Shown: positions 17,355 through 27,832, counted from the stretch's first letter. The stretch is DNA of 36,569 nucleotides from Pseudomonadota bacterium (GCA_020160955.1 JAIUOX010000046.1:1-36569), one strand, 5' to 3'. Notes: generated by a model not told the origin, from the sequence alone. Translations and numbers: made by a program.

Positions 17355-17891
17355 ATGGTGTTCAGGTATGTGCCGCTCGGGTTCGCGCCGGGCTTCAACG
17401 TCATGGAAGAGGATGACGACGTCCCGGGCTTCAACGTCAGGCAGGAGGACGCCTATCCCTGGATCAATGTCGGAGCGGAAGATGTTGCGGCGGCGCAGCG
17501 GGAGACTTCCGGTGTGGAGAACGATCCCAACGTCGTTCCGGCCGCATGGGGTGACCTAAAATGTTCAGTGTGCGGCGCGGGCAAGCATTCTGGAATGACG
17601 GGCGCTTACAGTATCAACGGCCAGATTGAGTGCTTTTACTGTGCGCTTAAGGAGCCTCAATTTCAGGGCGTTCCCAGTTCCGAGTTGCCTAAGTTGCTGG
17701 AGGAATATCAACTAGAGCCGGAGGGGCTTAGGTACCCGGAACCGGAGCGTACGCCGCCAACGCCTCGGCCCCCCCAGACGCCGCAACCCCAGACGCCGCA
17801 ACCCCAGACGCCAAAACCCCAGACGCCGCAACCAGAGACGCCGCAACCTAAGTCGCCAAGACCGCGTCCCCCGGTGCGCCCTCGAAGATGA
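17355..17891 (+). CDS. Unknown protein: PGFNV repeats, zinc-ribbon-like core, PQTPQ tail
   Basis: I do not recognise a named family. The 178-residue product has three parts. Residues 11-43 hold three degenerate repeats (APGFNVMEEDDD, VPGFNVRQEDA, YPWINVGAED). Residues 70-96 hold two Cys pairs, C70-x2-C73 and C93-x2-C96, spaced like a zinc ribbon. From about residue 130 the tail is proline-rich and encoded by a 15-bp tandem repeat (PQTPQ units). The start at ATG 17355 has GGAGGAG seven bases upstream; an in-frame ATG at 17328 is less likely. Codon choice is more AT-rich than in neighbours. The next gene starts one base after its stop, suggesting an operon. Confidence 0.7.
   Translation: MVFRYVPLGFAPGFNVMEEDDDVPGFNVRQEDAYPWINVGAEDVAAAQRETSGVENDPNVVPAAWGDLKCSVCGAGKHSGMTGAYSINGQIECFYCALKEPQFQGVPSSELPKLLEEYQLEPEGLRYPEPERTPPTPRPPQTPQPQTPQPQTPKPQTPQPETPQPKSPRPRPPVRPRR
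17773..17862 (+). repeat. 15-bp coding tandem repeat (six units)
   Basis: Six consecutive 15-bp units of consensus CCCAGACGCCGCAAC (17773-17862), the last two degenerate. They encode the PQTPQ/PETPQ tail of the preceding protein. The unit length keeps the frame, so copy number can vary without breaking the gene. Confidence 0.9.
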
Positions 17892-17892
17892 G

Positions 17893-18249
17893 ATGCTCCC
17901 CGTGTCCGACCTACGATCCAAGCTAAGCAAGCTCGTGCCCGGGGACATCATCCATGGCCGCCATTCGGCAGGTCCCAGCCTGACCTGCCTCGTCGAGGCC
18001 GTGGAGGCGGATCGCATCGAGACGCGGCGCATCACCACGCAGCGTCACATCACGTTCGATATCGAGACCGGCGTGGAAATCGACTTTCCGGAGTGCCGGC
18101 TCGACTCGATCGAGCCGCTGCCGATCGACGTGCACAACGTCCTGCTGGGATTGGATCGGAAAATGCGCGTCGGCAGATTGCCGATCAATAAGGCGGAAAA
18201 GGATGCGCTGTTGTTCCTGGCGGACTTCTACCGAGCCCATCCGCTCTAG
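17893..18249 (+). CDS. Small protein of unknown function, tandem paralogue 1
   Basis: A 118-residue protein of a family I cannot name. It shares with the next two genes the pattern LRSKLSKLVPGDIIHGR, a TCLVEAVEADRIETRRITTQ strand segment, FDIETG, a SIEPLP segment, VHNVLLGLDRKMR, and a C-terminal EKDALLFLADFY..HP. The first half looks like a small beta-barrel (alternating strands, conserved RRITTQ), the last 30 residues like a helix. No signal peptide or membrane segment is present. It starts one base after the zinc-ribbon gene (ATG 17893, or GTG 17902). It ends just before a half copy of the palindromic repeat. Confidence 0.75.
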   Translation: MLPVSDLRSKLSKLVPGDIIHGRHSAGPSLTCLVEAVEADRIETRRITTQRHITFDIETGVEIDFPECRLDSIEPLPIDVHNVLLGLDRKMRVGRLPINKAEKDALLFLADFYRAHPL

Positions 18250-18257
18250 ACCGTCCC

Positions 18258-18283
18258 GTCATCCCGAGCGCAGCGAGGGACCT
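18258..18283 (+). repeat. Half copy of the GTCATCCCGAGCG palindromic repeat
   Basis: One arm of the interspersed repeat (GTCATCCCGAGCGCAGCG then AGGGACCT) without its partner arm. It lies in the gap between tandem paralogues 1 and 2. Confidence 0.85.
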
Positions 18284-18400
18284 TCTCGCTGCGCCGCGGT
18301 GTATCGCCACGCCGGAATGCTACGTCTCCTCATTATGGACACCGGATCATGCCGATGGGCCGGAGTGCGAGCGACTGATTTCCGGACAGGTTGAAGTGAA

Positions 18401-18799
18401 ATGATGGATGAGGCGCCCGCGCAGGACTGGCGGTCCAAGCTGAGTTGGGTTGTTCCCGGGGATCTTGTTAGTGGCCGGGACGAGGGGAAGCAGAACTTGA
18501 TCTGCTTGGTGGAGTCCGTGGGGCCGGATCGCATCAGGACGCGCCGGATCACGACGCAAGAGAAGGTGACCTTCGACATTGAGACCGCCGAAGCCATCGA
18601 GGCTCCCGGCTGCCGTCTCGGTTCGATCGTGCCGCTGCCTGTCGAAGTACACGACGTCCTGCTGGGGCTCGACCGCAAGATGCGGTTGAGCGATCAGCCG
18701 ATCAGCGACGCGGAAAAGGCCGCCCTCGACTTCGCCGACGAGGTTTCTCTCGCCCATCCGCTGGGAACGACAGGGCGTAGAGGAAGGAAAACGACTTGA
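18401..18799 (+). CDS. Small protein of unknown function, tandem paralogue 2
   Basis: A 132-residue member of the three-gene tandem family. It keeps WRSKLSWVVPGDLVSGR, ICLVESVGPDRIRTRRITTQ, FDIETAEAI, the VHDVLLGLDRKMRL block and an EKAALDFADEV..AHP helix. A short basic tail (GRRGRKTT) is unique to this copy. It starts at ATG 18401 (or 18404), 151 bases after copy 1; that gap holds the half repeat and no other gene. Its stop overlaps the start of copy 3. It is the most diverged of the three near its C-terminus. Confidence 0.75.
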   Translation: MMDEAPAQDWRSKLSWVVPGDLVSGRDEGKQNLICLVESVGPDRIRTRRITTQEKVTFDIETAEAIEAPGCRLGSIVPLPVEVHDVLLGLDRKMRLSDQPISDAEKAALDFADEVSLAHPLGTTGRRGRKTT

Positions 18800-19185
18800 G
18801 GCCGGAGACGAAGGTGCCCGACCTTCGGGCAAAGCTGAGCCTGCTCGTTCCCGGCGACATCGTCAGGGGTCACGATTCCGGCGGGGCCATCCTGATCTGC
18901 CTGGTCGAGGCCGTGGGGCCGGATCGCATCGAAACGCGGCGCGTGACCACGCAGGGACACGTGACGTTCGATGTCGAGACCGGCGAGGAAGTTGGCAATC
19001 CGGAAAGCCGGCTCGATACGCTCGAGCCGCTGTCGGTCGACATGCACAACGTGCTGCTGGGACTGGATCGGAAGATGCGGCTGGGCACGCTGCCGCTGAG
19101 CGAGGCGGAAAAGGAAGCGCTGCAGTTCGTCGCGGACTTCTATTCCGCCCATCCGGTGGAAGCCTTCAGGATCGTCGGAACGTGA
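18796..19185 (+). CDS. Small protein of unknown function, tandem paralogue 3
   Basis: A 129-residue member of the tandem family: LRAKLSLLVPGDIVRGH, ICLVEAVGPDRIETRRVTTQ, FDVETGEEV, the MHNVLLGLDRKMRLG block and EKEALQFVADFYSAHPVE. The start is TTG 18796, overlapping the TGA of copy 2 (18797-18799), with GGAAGGAAAAC upstream; this implies translational coupling. It is closest to copy 1 in sequence. GC at third positions is higher than in copy 1, as if ameliorated or duplicated from a native gene. Function unknown. Confidence 0.75.
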   Translation: MRPETKVPDLRAKLSLLVPGDIVRGHDSGGAILICLVEAVGPDRIETRRVTTQGHVTFDVETGEEVGNPESRLDTLEPLSVDMHNVLLGLDRKMRLGTLPLSEAEKEALQFVADFYSAHPVEAFRIVGT

Positions 19186-19207
19186 AGGACGAGGCGGCCG
19201 TGGCATT

Positions 19208-19304
19208 CCTGTCATCCCGAGCGTGAGCGAGGGACCTTTCTTGCCGTGGCTCGAAAGGTCCCTCCGCTCCGCCGAGCTACGCTCGGCTCCGGTCGGGATG
19301 ACAG
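19208..19304. repeat. Composite palindromic repeat with nested hairpin
   Basis: Left arm CCTGTCATCCCGAGCGTGAG... (19208-19240) and right arm GAAAGGTCCCTC ... GGTCGGGATGACAG (19253-19304). The right arm carries an insertion with its own hairpin GCCGAGC-TAC-GCTCGGC (19271-19287), making a cruciform-like element. It lies between the convergent tandem paralogue 3 and the aspartate aminotransferase gene and can terminate both. Confidence 0.75.
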
Positions 19305-19329
19305 ACCGGAGCGAGCGTCGTCGCGAAGC

Positions 19330-20664
<1,335 letters not shown>

Positions 20665-21486
20665 TTAGGGCTCGAGCTGGGCGATCGAGGCCTCGACCGT
20701 CATGCGGGCCTCGCCGAAGCCGACCCGCCGGCCGCTCACCGGGGCGGCGTCGCGGTAGTCGAGCCCGACCGCCACGCGCAGGCTGTCGCCGCGCGGGCTG
20801 ATGTCGTTGGCGACGTCGAAGCCGACCCATTGCAGCCCCGGCACCCAGGCCTCGGCCCACGAATGGCTGGTCCGCCCGACATGCAGCGCCGGCTCGTCGT
20901 TGCGCAGGTAGCCGCTGACGTAGCGCGCCGGCACGCCCAGCCGGCGGCAGCAGGCGATGAAGACATGGGCCTGGTCCTGGGCGACGCCGGCGCCGCGCCC
21001 CAGCGCCTCGGCGGCGGTGGTGTCGACCGTCGAAACGCCGGCCTTGTAGGGGATGCGCGACGACACGCGCTGCATCAGCTCGTGCAGCGCCTCGACCCGG
21101 GTCGGGGTCTCGGTGGCGCGCGCCTGCAGGCCGTCGATCACCGGCTCGAAGCTGGCATCGTGGCGCGCCAGCCCCTCGTTGCGCAGCCAGAACGGCGCCG
21201 GCAGGGTCGGCGTCTCGGCGTAGCGCAGCCACTGGTCGGAGCCGACGAACTCGTAGACCCCCTCGACCACGATCTCGACGCGCTGGTGCTTGCGCGCCAC
21301 CGAGAAGGTCGTGACCTGGTTGCCGTGGCCGTCGAGCCACTCCGAGCGCTTGCCGGGTCCGTCGATGCGCCACGACACGATGCGCTGGCCGTTGGCCGGC
21401 TTGGGCGTCAGGCGGACGTCGTGGATCGAGTGACCGGACGGCTGGTCGAACTCGAAGCGCGTGGCGTGGTGGACGGAAAGCCGCAT
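20665..21486 (-). CDS. Transglutaminase-like protein, catalytic Cys replaced by Ala
   Basis: A 273-residue protein with an N-terminal bacterial transglutaminase-like domain (YEF, GNQVTTFSV) and a C-terminal transglutaminase core. The core motif reads GVAQDQAHVFIACCRRLGVPARYVSGYL, where active members have GVCQD. The nucleophile position is Ala, encoded GCC. The His (TSHSWAEAWVPG) and Asp (GFDVAND) positions are kept. It is the last of a three-gene set with the alpha-E and ATP-grasp genes; its ATG lies nine bases after the alpha-E stop. Such trios are widespread in bacteria and have been proposed to make or modify peptides, but no product is established. Confidence 0.88.
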   Translation of the reverse strand: MRLSVHHATRFEFDQPSGHSIHDVRLTPKPANGQRIVSWRIDGPGKRSEWLDGHGNQVTTFSVARKHQRVEIVVEGVYEFVGSDQWLRYAETPTLPAPFWLRNEGLARHDASFEPVIDGLQARATETPTRVEALHELMQRVSSRIPYKAGVSTVDTTAAEALGRGAGVAQDQAHVFIACCRRLGVPARYVSGYLRNDEPALHVGRTSHSWAEAWVPGLQWVGFDVANDISPRGDSLRVAVGLDYRDAAPVSGRRVGFGEARMTVEASIAQLEP

Positions 21487-21494
21487 GGGATCGC

Positions 21495-22430
21495 TCAATC
21501 CAGCAGGAACTGACGGCCGATCTCGTCCGACAGCGTGGCGATGTCGCCGCGCACGCCGCCGAGGAACTTTCGCAGGCCGATCTCGAACACCTGGTCGATG
21601 CGGGCGTAGCGCAGCCGCGCGTGCAGCTCGCCGGCCAGCCGGTCGGCCTCGCCGCGGCTGCCGTAGATGTCGGCCAGCTCGCGCATGCTGAGGTCGAGCA
21701 TCCACAGGCAGTGATGCACCGAGCGCGGCACGTCGCGGCGCAGCATCATCAGGTCGGCGACCTTCACCGGGTGCAGGGCGCTGCGGTAGATGCGCCGGTA
21801 GGTGCGCACCGCGCCGATGCAGGCCAGCACCTCGGACCATGCGAAGTAGTCGAGCACGCCGGCGTTGGGATCGCCGTCCGGCCGCAGCACGTGGAACTTC
21901 ACGTCGAGGATGCGGGCGGTGTTGTCGGCGCGCTCGAGGAAGGCGCCGAGCTGCAGGAAGTTGTAGGCCTCGTCGCGCAGCAGGGTGACCTGCGCGGCGC
22001 CGAAGATCATCACCGCCTGCTTCTTGACCGACTCGATCAGCGCGCCGCGGTCGAGCAGGGCGCGGTCGACGCGCAGCCGCTCGTTCAGCTCGAGCCACAG
22101 GCCGTTCAGGCTCTCCCAGACGTCGACCGTGATGTTGTTGCGCTCCTCGCGGGCATTGCGCCGCGCCGCGCCGATCGAGCTCACCATCGACGACGGGTTG
22201 TTCTCGTCGAGCACCAGGAAGTCGATCAGGGTGGCCAGCCGGCCGCCGGCCTGCTGCTGCAGCTCGCGGTACTCGTCCTCCATGCCGAAGATCGCCGCGA
22301 TGTCGGCGGCTTCCTCGCCGCGCGACTGCAGGGCCATGCGCTGGGTCGCCTCGATCAGTCGCGCCGTCGACTTGGCACGCTGCAGGTAGCGGCCCATCCA
22401 GTAAAGATTCTTGGCGGTGCTGCTCAGCAT
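21495..22430 (-). CDS. Alpha-E domain protein (DUF403)
   Basis: A 311-residue, almost entirely helical protein of the alpha-E family. Family marks are the N-terminal LSSTAKNLYWMGRYLQRAKSTARLIE, the NARE.R motif (IGAARRNAREERNNIT), and the LGAFLERADNTARILD repeat-like helix. It lies between the ATP-grasp gene (4-base gap) and the transglutaminase-like gene on the minus strand, the conserved order of this system. Its biochemical role is unknown. Confidence 0.93.
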   Translation of the reverse strand: MLSSTAKNLYWMGRYLQRAKSTARLIEATQRMALQSRGEEAADIAAIFGMEDEYRELQQQAGGRLATLIDFLVLDENNPSSMVSSIGAARRNAREERNNITVDVWESLNGLWLELNERLRVDRALLDRGALIESVKKQAVMIFGAAQVTLLRDEAYNFLQLGAFLERADNTARILDVKFHVLRPDGDPNAGVLDYFAWSEVLACIGAVRTYRRIYRSALHPVKVADLMMLRRDVPRSVHHCLWMLDLSMRELADIYGSRGEADRLAGELHARLRYARIDQVFEIGLRKFLGGVRGDIATLSDEIGRQFLLD

Positions 22431-22434
22431 GGCG

Positions 22435-23865
<1,431 letters not shown>

Positions 23866-23948
23866 CCGGCATTTCACCCCCTGTCGAGAAACCTTATAAG
23901 CAATCGACGGGCCAACAAAGAGGCTCGTGACAACCGGGGAGGCAGCGG

Positions 23949-24938
23949 GTGAAGCAGGTCCTGGTCGACCGCTACGGAACGCCGTGGGAGGTGGCGCGCT
24001 GCGCCGAGGTGCCGGACGTCGGCGCGCCGGCGGCGGACGAGTTGGTGTTCGACGTCCTCGCCTTCCCGATCAATCCCGCCGACCTGTGGTTCTGCCGCGG
24101 CAGCTACCGCCTCAAGCCGCCGCTGCCGGCGACGCCGGGCGCCGAGTGCGTCGGCCGCGTCGTCGCGGCCGGGGCCTCGGTGACGCATGTCCGGCCGGGC
24201 GACCTCGTGATCAATTTGCAGCGCGAGAACTGGACGCAGCGCCGCAAGGTCAAGGGCGACGACGCGATCCCGCTGCCGGCCGGCATCGACCTGCGCCAGG
24301 CCGCGATGGTGCGCATCAACCCGCCGACCGCGATGCTGATGCTGTCGGACTTCGTCGACCTGCAGCGCGGCGAGTGGGTGATCCAGAACGTCGCCAACTC
24401 GGCGGTCGGCCGGCTGCTGATCGTGCTGGCGAAGCAGCGCGGCCTGCGCACCGTCAACGTCGTGCGCCGCCCCGAGCTGGCGGCGGAACTGACGGCGCTG
24501 GGCGCCGACAGCGTGCTGGTCGACGGCGACGATCTCGCCGACCGCGTCGCCGCGGCGACCGGCAAGGCCGAGATTCGCCTCGGCGTCGAGGCGGTCGGCG
24601 GCGCCGCCACCGCGCGGCTGGTCGAGTGCGTCGCCAACGACGGCACGGTGGTGCACTACGGCTCGATGAGCGGCGAGGACCCTGTGGCCGGCCGCAGCAA
24701 CTTCATCTACCGCGGGGTCAAGCTGACCGGCTTCATGCTGGGCCGCTTCCTCGCGCGGCGCACGCCCGAGCAGGTCCGCGCCATCTACGCCGACCTCGGC
24801 GCGCAGGTGAAGGCCGGCACGCTGTCGGCGCCGGTCGACTCGGTCTACCCGATCGACGACATTCGCGAGGCGCTGCGCCACGCCGACCGGGGTGGCCGGC
24901 ACGGCAAGATTCTCGTCAGCCCCAACGGGGCGATCTGA
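23949..24938 (+). CDS. Zinc-independent MDR-family dehydrogenase (2-enoyl reductase-like)
   Basis: A 329-residue medium-chain dehydrogenase/reductase. The N-terminal GroES-like half shows FPINPADLWFCRGSY and PGAECVGRVVAAG. The Rossmann half has VIQNVANSAVGRLLIVLAKQRG, the pattern of mitochondrial-type trans-2-enoyl reductases (ETR1/MECR), and not a zinc alcohol dehydrogenase. YGSMSGED and KLTGFMLGRFL follow. The start is GTG 23949 with GGGAGG upstream. It is divergent from the ATP-grasp gene and 14 bases upstream of the NTF2-like gene, so the two are probably co-transcribed. Substrate unknown. Confidence 0.85.
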   Translation: MKQVLVDRYGTPWEVARCAEVPDVGAPAADELVFDVLAFPINPADLWFCRGSYRLKPPLPATPGAECVGRVVAAGASVTHVRPGDLVINLQRENWTQRRKVKGDDAIPLPAGIDLRQAAMVRINPPTAMLMLSDFVDLQRGEWVIQNVANSAVGRLLIVLAKQRGLRTVNVVRRPELAAELTALGADSVLVDGDDLADRVAAATGKAEIRLGVEAVGGAATARLVECVANDGTVVHYGSMSGEDPVAGRSNFIYRGVKLTGFMLGRFLARRTPEQVRAIYADLGAQVKAGTLSAPVDSVYPIDDIREALRHADRGGRHGKILVSPNGAI

Positions 24939-24952
24939 AAGGGAGGACTACG

Positions 24953-25333
24953 ATGAGTTCGGACGTTTCCGCGGTCGAGAAGGTGCTGCAGGTCTACTTC
25001 GACGGCCTCTACGAGGGCGACACGAAGAAGCTGGGCGAGGCGTTCCACGCCAACTCGCACCTCTACGCGTCGGGCGCCGACGGCAAGGCGACCGACTGGC
25101 CGCGCGGCGAATGGTTCAAGATGGTGGAGGGCCGTCCGTCGGGCAAGGCGAGGGGCCTGGCCCGCGCCGACCGCATCGTGTCGATCGATTTCTCCGGCCC
25201 CCAGACGGCGATCGCCAAGGTCGAGTGCCAGCTGCCGCCGCGCTACTTCACCGACTACCTGACGCTGCTAAAGGTCGACGGGCGCTGGCAGATCATCTCG
25301 AAGACCTTCCACACGGTGACGAAGGAAGGTTGA
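24953..25333 (+). CDS. NTF2-like putative lumazine-binding family protein
   Basis: A 126-residue NTF2-fold protein. It has the helix-start VEKVLQVYFDGLYEGDTKKL, FHANSHLYASGADGKATDWPR, and the closing strands YFTDYLTLLKVDGRWQIISKTFH seen in the putative lumazine-binding family (SnoaL-like group). There is no signal peptide. The start at ATG 24953 has GGGAGG upstream. It follows the MDR oxidoreductase gene closely and may serve as its partner enzyme or ligand-binding protein. No activity can be assigned. Confidence 0.85.
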   Translation: MSSDVSAVEKVLQVYFDGLYEGDTKKLGEAFHANSHLYASGADGKATDWPRGEWFKMVEGRPSGKARGLARADRIVSIDFSGPQTAIAKVECQLPPRYFTDYLTLLKVDGRWQIISKTFHTVTKEG

Positions 25334-25346
25334 TCGCGGGCAAAGA

Positions 25347-25414
25347 AAAAGGTCCCTCGCTACGCTCGGGATGACAGTCCTTCGTGTCATCCCGAGCGTA
25401 GCGAGGGACCTTTT
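25347..25414. repeat. Palindromic intergenic repeat / bidirectional terminator
   Basis: Perfect 30-bp inverted repeat: left arm 25347-25376, right arm 25385-25414, 8-nt loop. It is flanked by A-run on the left and TTTT on the right, ideal for termination in both directions between the convergent NTF2-like and cyclophilin genes. Compared with the copy at 2861, both arms change together (GCGCAGC to GCGTAGC, with the matching change in the other arm), so the stem is preserved. Confidence 0.9.
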
Positions 25415-25422
25415 GATTCCGA

Positions 25423-25968
25423 TCAGTTCTTGGCGTCGGCCGCGACCTGGACCTTGATCATCTTGTCCGCCGGGGCGGACACGGCGCCCGAGCCCGGCGC
25501 GCCCTTCTTGATCTTGTCGACGAACTCCATGCCGGACGTGACCTTGCCCCACACGGTGTACTGGCCGTCGAGGAAGTTCGAGTCCTTGAACACGATGAAG
25601 AACTGGCTGCGCGCGCTGTTCGGGTCGTTGGTCCGGGCCATCGACACGGCGCCGCGCACGTGCGGCTCCTTCGAGAACTCGGCCGGCAGCTTGTCGCCCA
25701 TGCCGCCCATGCCGGTGCCGTCCGGGTCGCCGGTCTGCGCCATGAAGCCGTCGATCACGCGGTGGAACACCACGCCATCGTACTTGCCCTCGCGCGCCAG
25801 CTTCTTGATCTGGGCGACGTGCTTGGGCGCCAGGTCGGGGCGCATCTCGATGACGACGCGGCCGTCCTTGAGATCGATGTAGAGCGTGTTTTCCTTGTCC
25901 ATGGCGGCAGTCGCTCCTGCGAACATGAAAGAAATGGCGATGATCAGCGGCGTCAGGGACAGACGCAT
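25423..25968 (-). CDS. Periplasmic cyclophilin-type peptidyl-prolyl isomerase
   Basis: A 181-residue exported cyclophilin that speeds proline cis-trans isomerisation in folding periplasmic proteins. A signal peptide covers about residues 1-21 (MRLSLTPLIIAISFMFAGAT). The catalytic core has VVFHRVIDGFMAQTGDPDGTG, with the active Arg in FHR, then SMARTNDPNSARSQFFIVF and FLDGQYTVWGKV. It ends in a short lysine-rich tail (AADAKN). It converges on the NTF2-like gene across the perfect palindrome. Upstream, 25969-26163 holds no gene; its last 45 bases are AT-rich. Confidence 0.94.
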   Translation of the reverse strand: MRLSLTPLIIAISFMFAGATAAMDKENTLYIDLKDGRVVIEMRPDLAPKHVAQIKKLAREGKYDGVVFHRVIDGFMAQTGDPDGTGMGGMGDKLPAEFSKEPHVRGAVSMARTNDPNSARSQFFIVFKDSNFLDGQYTVWGKVTSGMEFVDKIKKGAPGSGAVSAPADKMIKVQVAADAKN

Positions 25969-26163
25969 GGAGGCTCCTTCTCACTGAGCCAGCAGGGCCT
26001 GCCGGCGCGCGGACCATACCGGCGACCCCCGGAAAGACAAGCGACAACCGGCGCCGGGCCGCCTCACGGCCATGTGCACCGAATCCCTGTGGTGTCGGGG
26101 GGAGGGGGGCGTCTAAACTAGCAGCAATAGTGGGAATTCATATTTTTTGACTTGGATCGTGGG

Positions 26164-27798
26164 ATGACCGCCATGGACGGCGGTGAACGGCCGGATGGGG
26201 GCCGGTCCGCCTTGACCTCCGTGATCGACCGGCCGCCGGCCGCCAGCGATCTCGAACGCGCCCGACAGATGGACGAGGCGTGGCGGACGTTCCGTGTCGA
26301 GATGGCCAGCGCCGTGGCGGCGGCACTGGCGCCCGGCAAGTCGCCGCCGCAGGTCGCCTACGCGATCGGCGAGACGGTCCACAACTACTTCCGGACCCGC
26401 GGTCTCACCCTGACCAGCTACGAACTGCGGCGGCGGGTCGCCGAACTGCTGGCCGGCGCGCCGGCCGCCTCTGCCCCGGTCCCGGCACCGGCACCGGCCC
26501 CGGCCCCGCAGCCCGAGCCCGCCCCCGTGTCGGCTCCCCGGGAGGCGGCCCCCGTCGAACCGGAGGCCCCCGCCGAGCCGCTCGCGGAAATGCCGCCGCT
26601 GGTGACGTTCGCGCAGGATCCGGCGACCCGGACCTCGCGCTGGACGGGCGGCGAGCCGCCGCCGGCGCGGCCGGTCGAGCCCCTGGCGCCGCCGCCGGAA
26701 TCGCCGCTGGTGACCCTGCTGCCGCGTGCGCCCGACGACGATCTGGTCGCCCGGATAGGCCGCGCGGTGCGGCAGCGCCTGGGACGCGCCCCGTCGGCCG
26801 TGCCGAGAAGCGCCGTGCGGCAGGCCATCGCGGCCTGCCTCGACGCGCTGGCCCTGCCGGCCGCCCGGCGGCCGGCCGTGGCCCGCCGCGTGCTGAGCGA
26901 CCTCTGCGGCCTCGGGCCGCTCGATGCCCTGTGGGCCGATCGCACGGTCCGCTCCGTGCTGGTGACCGGCCCCGACAGCGTGCAGGTCGAACGCGCGGCC
27001 GGCCTGGCGCCGGCGGCCGAGGGCTTTCGCGACCGCGCCCACCTCGACGAGATCGTCGATCGCCTGGCCGGGCATTCCCCGGCGCCCGCCCTCACCATCG
27101 ACCTGCGCGACGGCGGCGAGGCGGTCGTGCTGCGCCCGCCGGTGGCGCCGGATGGGCCGGTCGTCGTGCTGCGCCGCGCCGAACCGGGCGAGGCGACGCT
27201 GGAGCGGCTGGTCGCTGCAGGGCGGCTGGCCCGGCCGATGGCCGACCTGCTGCGGCTGGCGGCGCGCAGCCGCCTGGTGGTCGCGCTGGCCGGTCCGCCG
27301 GGCGCCGGCAAGACCGCGCTGCTCGCCGCGCTCGCCCGCGACTGCGGCGAGGCCCGGCTGGTGACGCTCGCACGGCACCGCGCCTTCCGCTGGCCGTCGG
27401 CCCGCAAGATCGAGCTTTTCCTGCCCGATGGGCAGTCGGTCGCGCCGGTCCTCGCGGCGGCCGAGCGGCTCGGCACCGACCTGCTGGCGATCGACCTCGA
27501 CCGGGCGGCCGACGCCGCCGTGCTGGCGCGGCACCTCGAGGACGGGCTGGCCGGCGTGATCGCGGCCGGAGAGCCGGCGGCGATCGCGGCGCTGCCGCGC
27601 GGCCGCATCGACCTTCTGGTGCGGCTCGAGCGGCGCGACGGCGGCTTCGTGGTGGCCGGGATGGAGGACGCGGCGGGGGCCGCGCTGTTCACCGCCAACG
27701 GCGATGGCGGCTTCGTCCGCGGCAACGCGACGCCGAGCTTCGCGCCGGCGATCGAGCGGGCGGGGTTCGCCGACGCGCTGGGCCGCGCCTTGCGCTAG
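26164..27798 (+). CDS. Solitary CpaF/TadA-like ATPase, divergent
   Basis: A 544-residue protein. About residues 85-200 are a Pro/Ala-rich linker (repeated PAPAP). The middle resembles the N-terminal domain of CpaF/TadA secretion ATPases: LSDLCGLGPLDALWADRTVRSVLVTG, VQVERAAGL and FRDRAHLDEIVDRLAG. A Walker A follows (AGPPGAGKTALLAAL). The region after it is shorter and diverged; I see no clear Walker B glutamate (TDLLAIDLDRAAD). No other tad/cpa pilus genes are near. The start chosen is ATG 26164; TTG 26152 is in frame. It may be a repurposed or inactive ATPase. Confidence 0.75.
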   Translation: MTAMDGGERPDGGRSALTSVIDRPPAASDLERARQMDEAWRTFRVEMASAVAAALAPGKSPPQVAYAIGETVHNYFRTRGLTLTSYELRRRVAELLAGAPAASAPVPAPAPAPAPQPEPAPVSAPREAAPVEPEAPAEPLAEMPPLVTFAQDPATRTSRWTGGEPPPARPVEPLAPPPESPLVTLLPRAPDDDLVARIGRAVRQRLGRAPSAVPRSAVRQAIAACLDALALPAARRPAVARRVLSDLCGLGPLDALWADRTVRSVLVTGPDSVQVERAAGLAPAAEGFRDRAHLDEIVDRLAGHSPAPALTIDLRDGGEAVVLRPPVAPDGPVVVLRRAEPGEATLERLVAAGRLARPMADLLRLAARSRLVVALAGPPGAGKTALLAALARDCGEARLVTLARHRAFRWPSARKIELFLPDGQSVAPVLAAAERLGTDLLAIDLDRAADAAVLARHLEDGLAGVIAAGEPAAIAALPRGRIDLLVRLERRDGGFVVAGMEDAAGAALFTANGDGGFVRGNATPSFAPAIERAGFADALGRALR

Positions 27799-27810
27799 AT
27801 CAAAGTGCGA

Positions 27811-27832
27811 CCGGCCGCCACATACCGGCCGG
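27811..27832 (+). promoter_or_regulatory. Inverted repeat in the gap before the oxidase operon
   Basis: CCGGCC (27811-27816) and GGCCGG (27827-27832) can form a 6-bp stem with a 10-nt loop, 12 bases after the CpaF-like stop. There is no T-run, so it is a weak terminator at best. The rest of the gap to 27946 must carry the coxB promoter; I see only weak candidates, such as TTACGA and TACTAA 17 bases apart. Confidence 0.35.
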
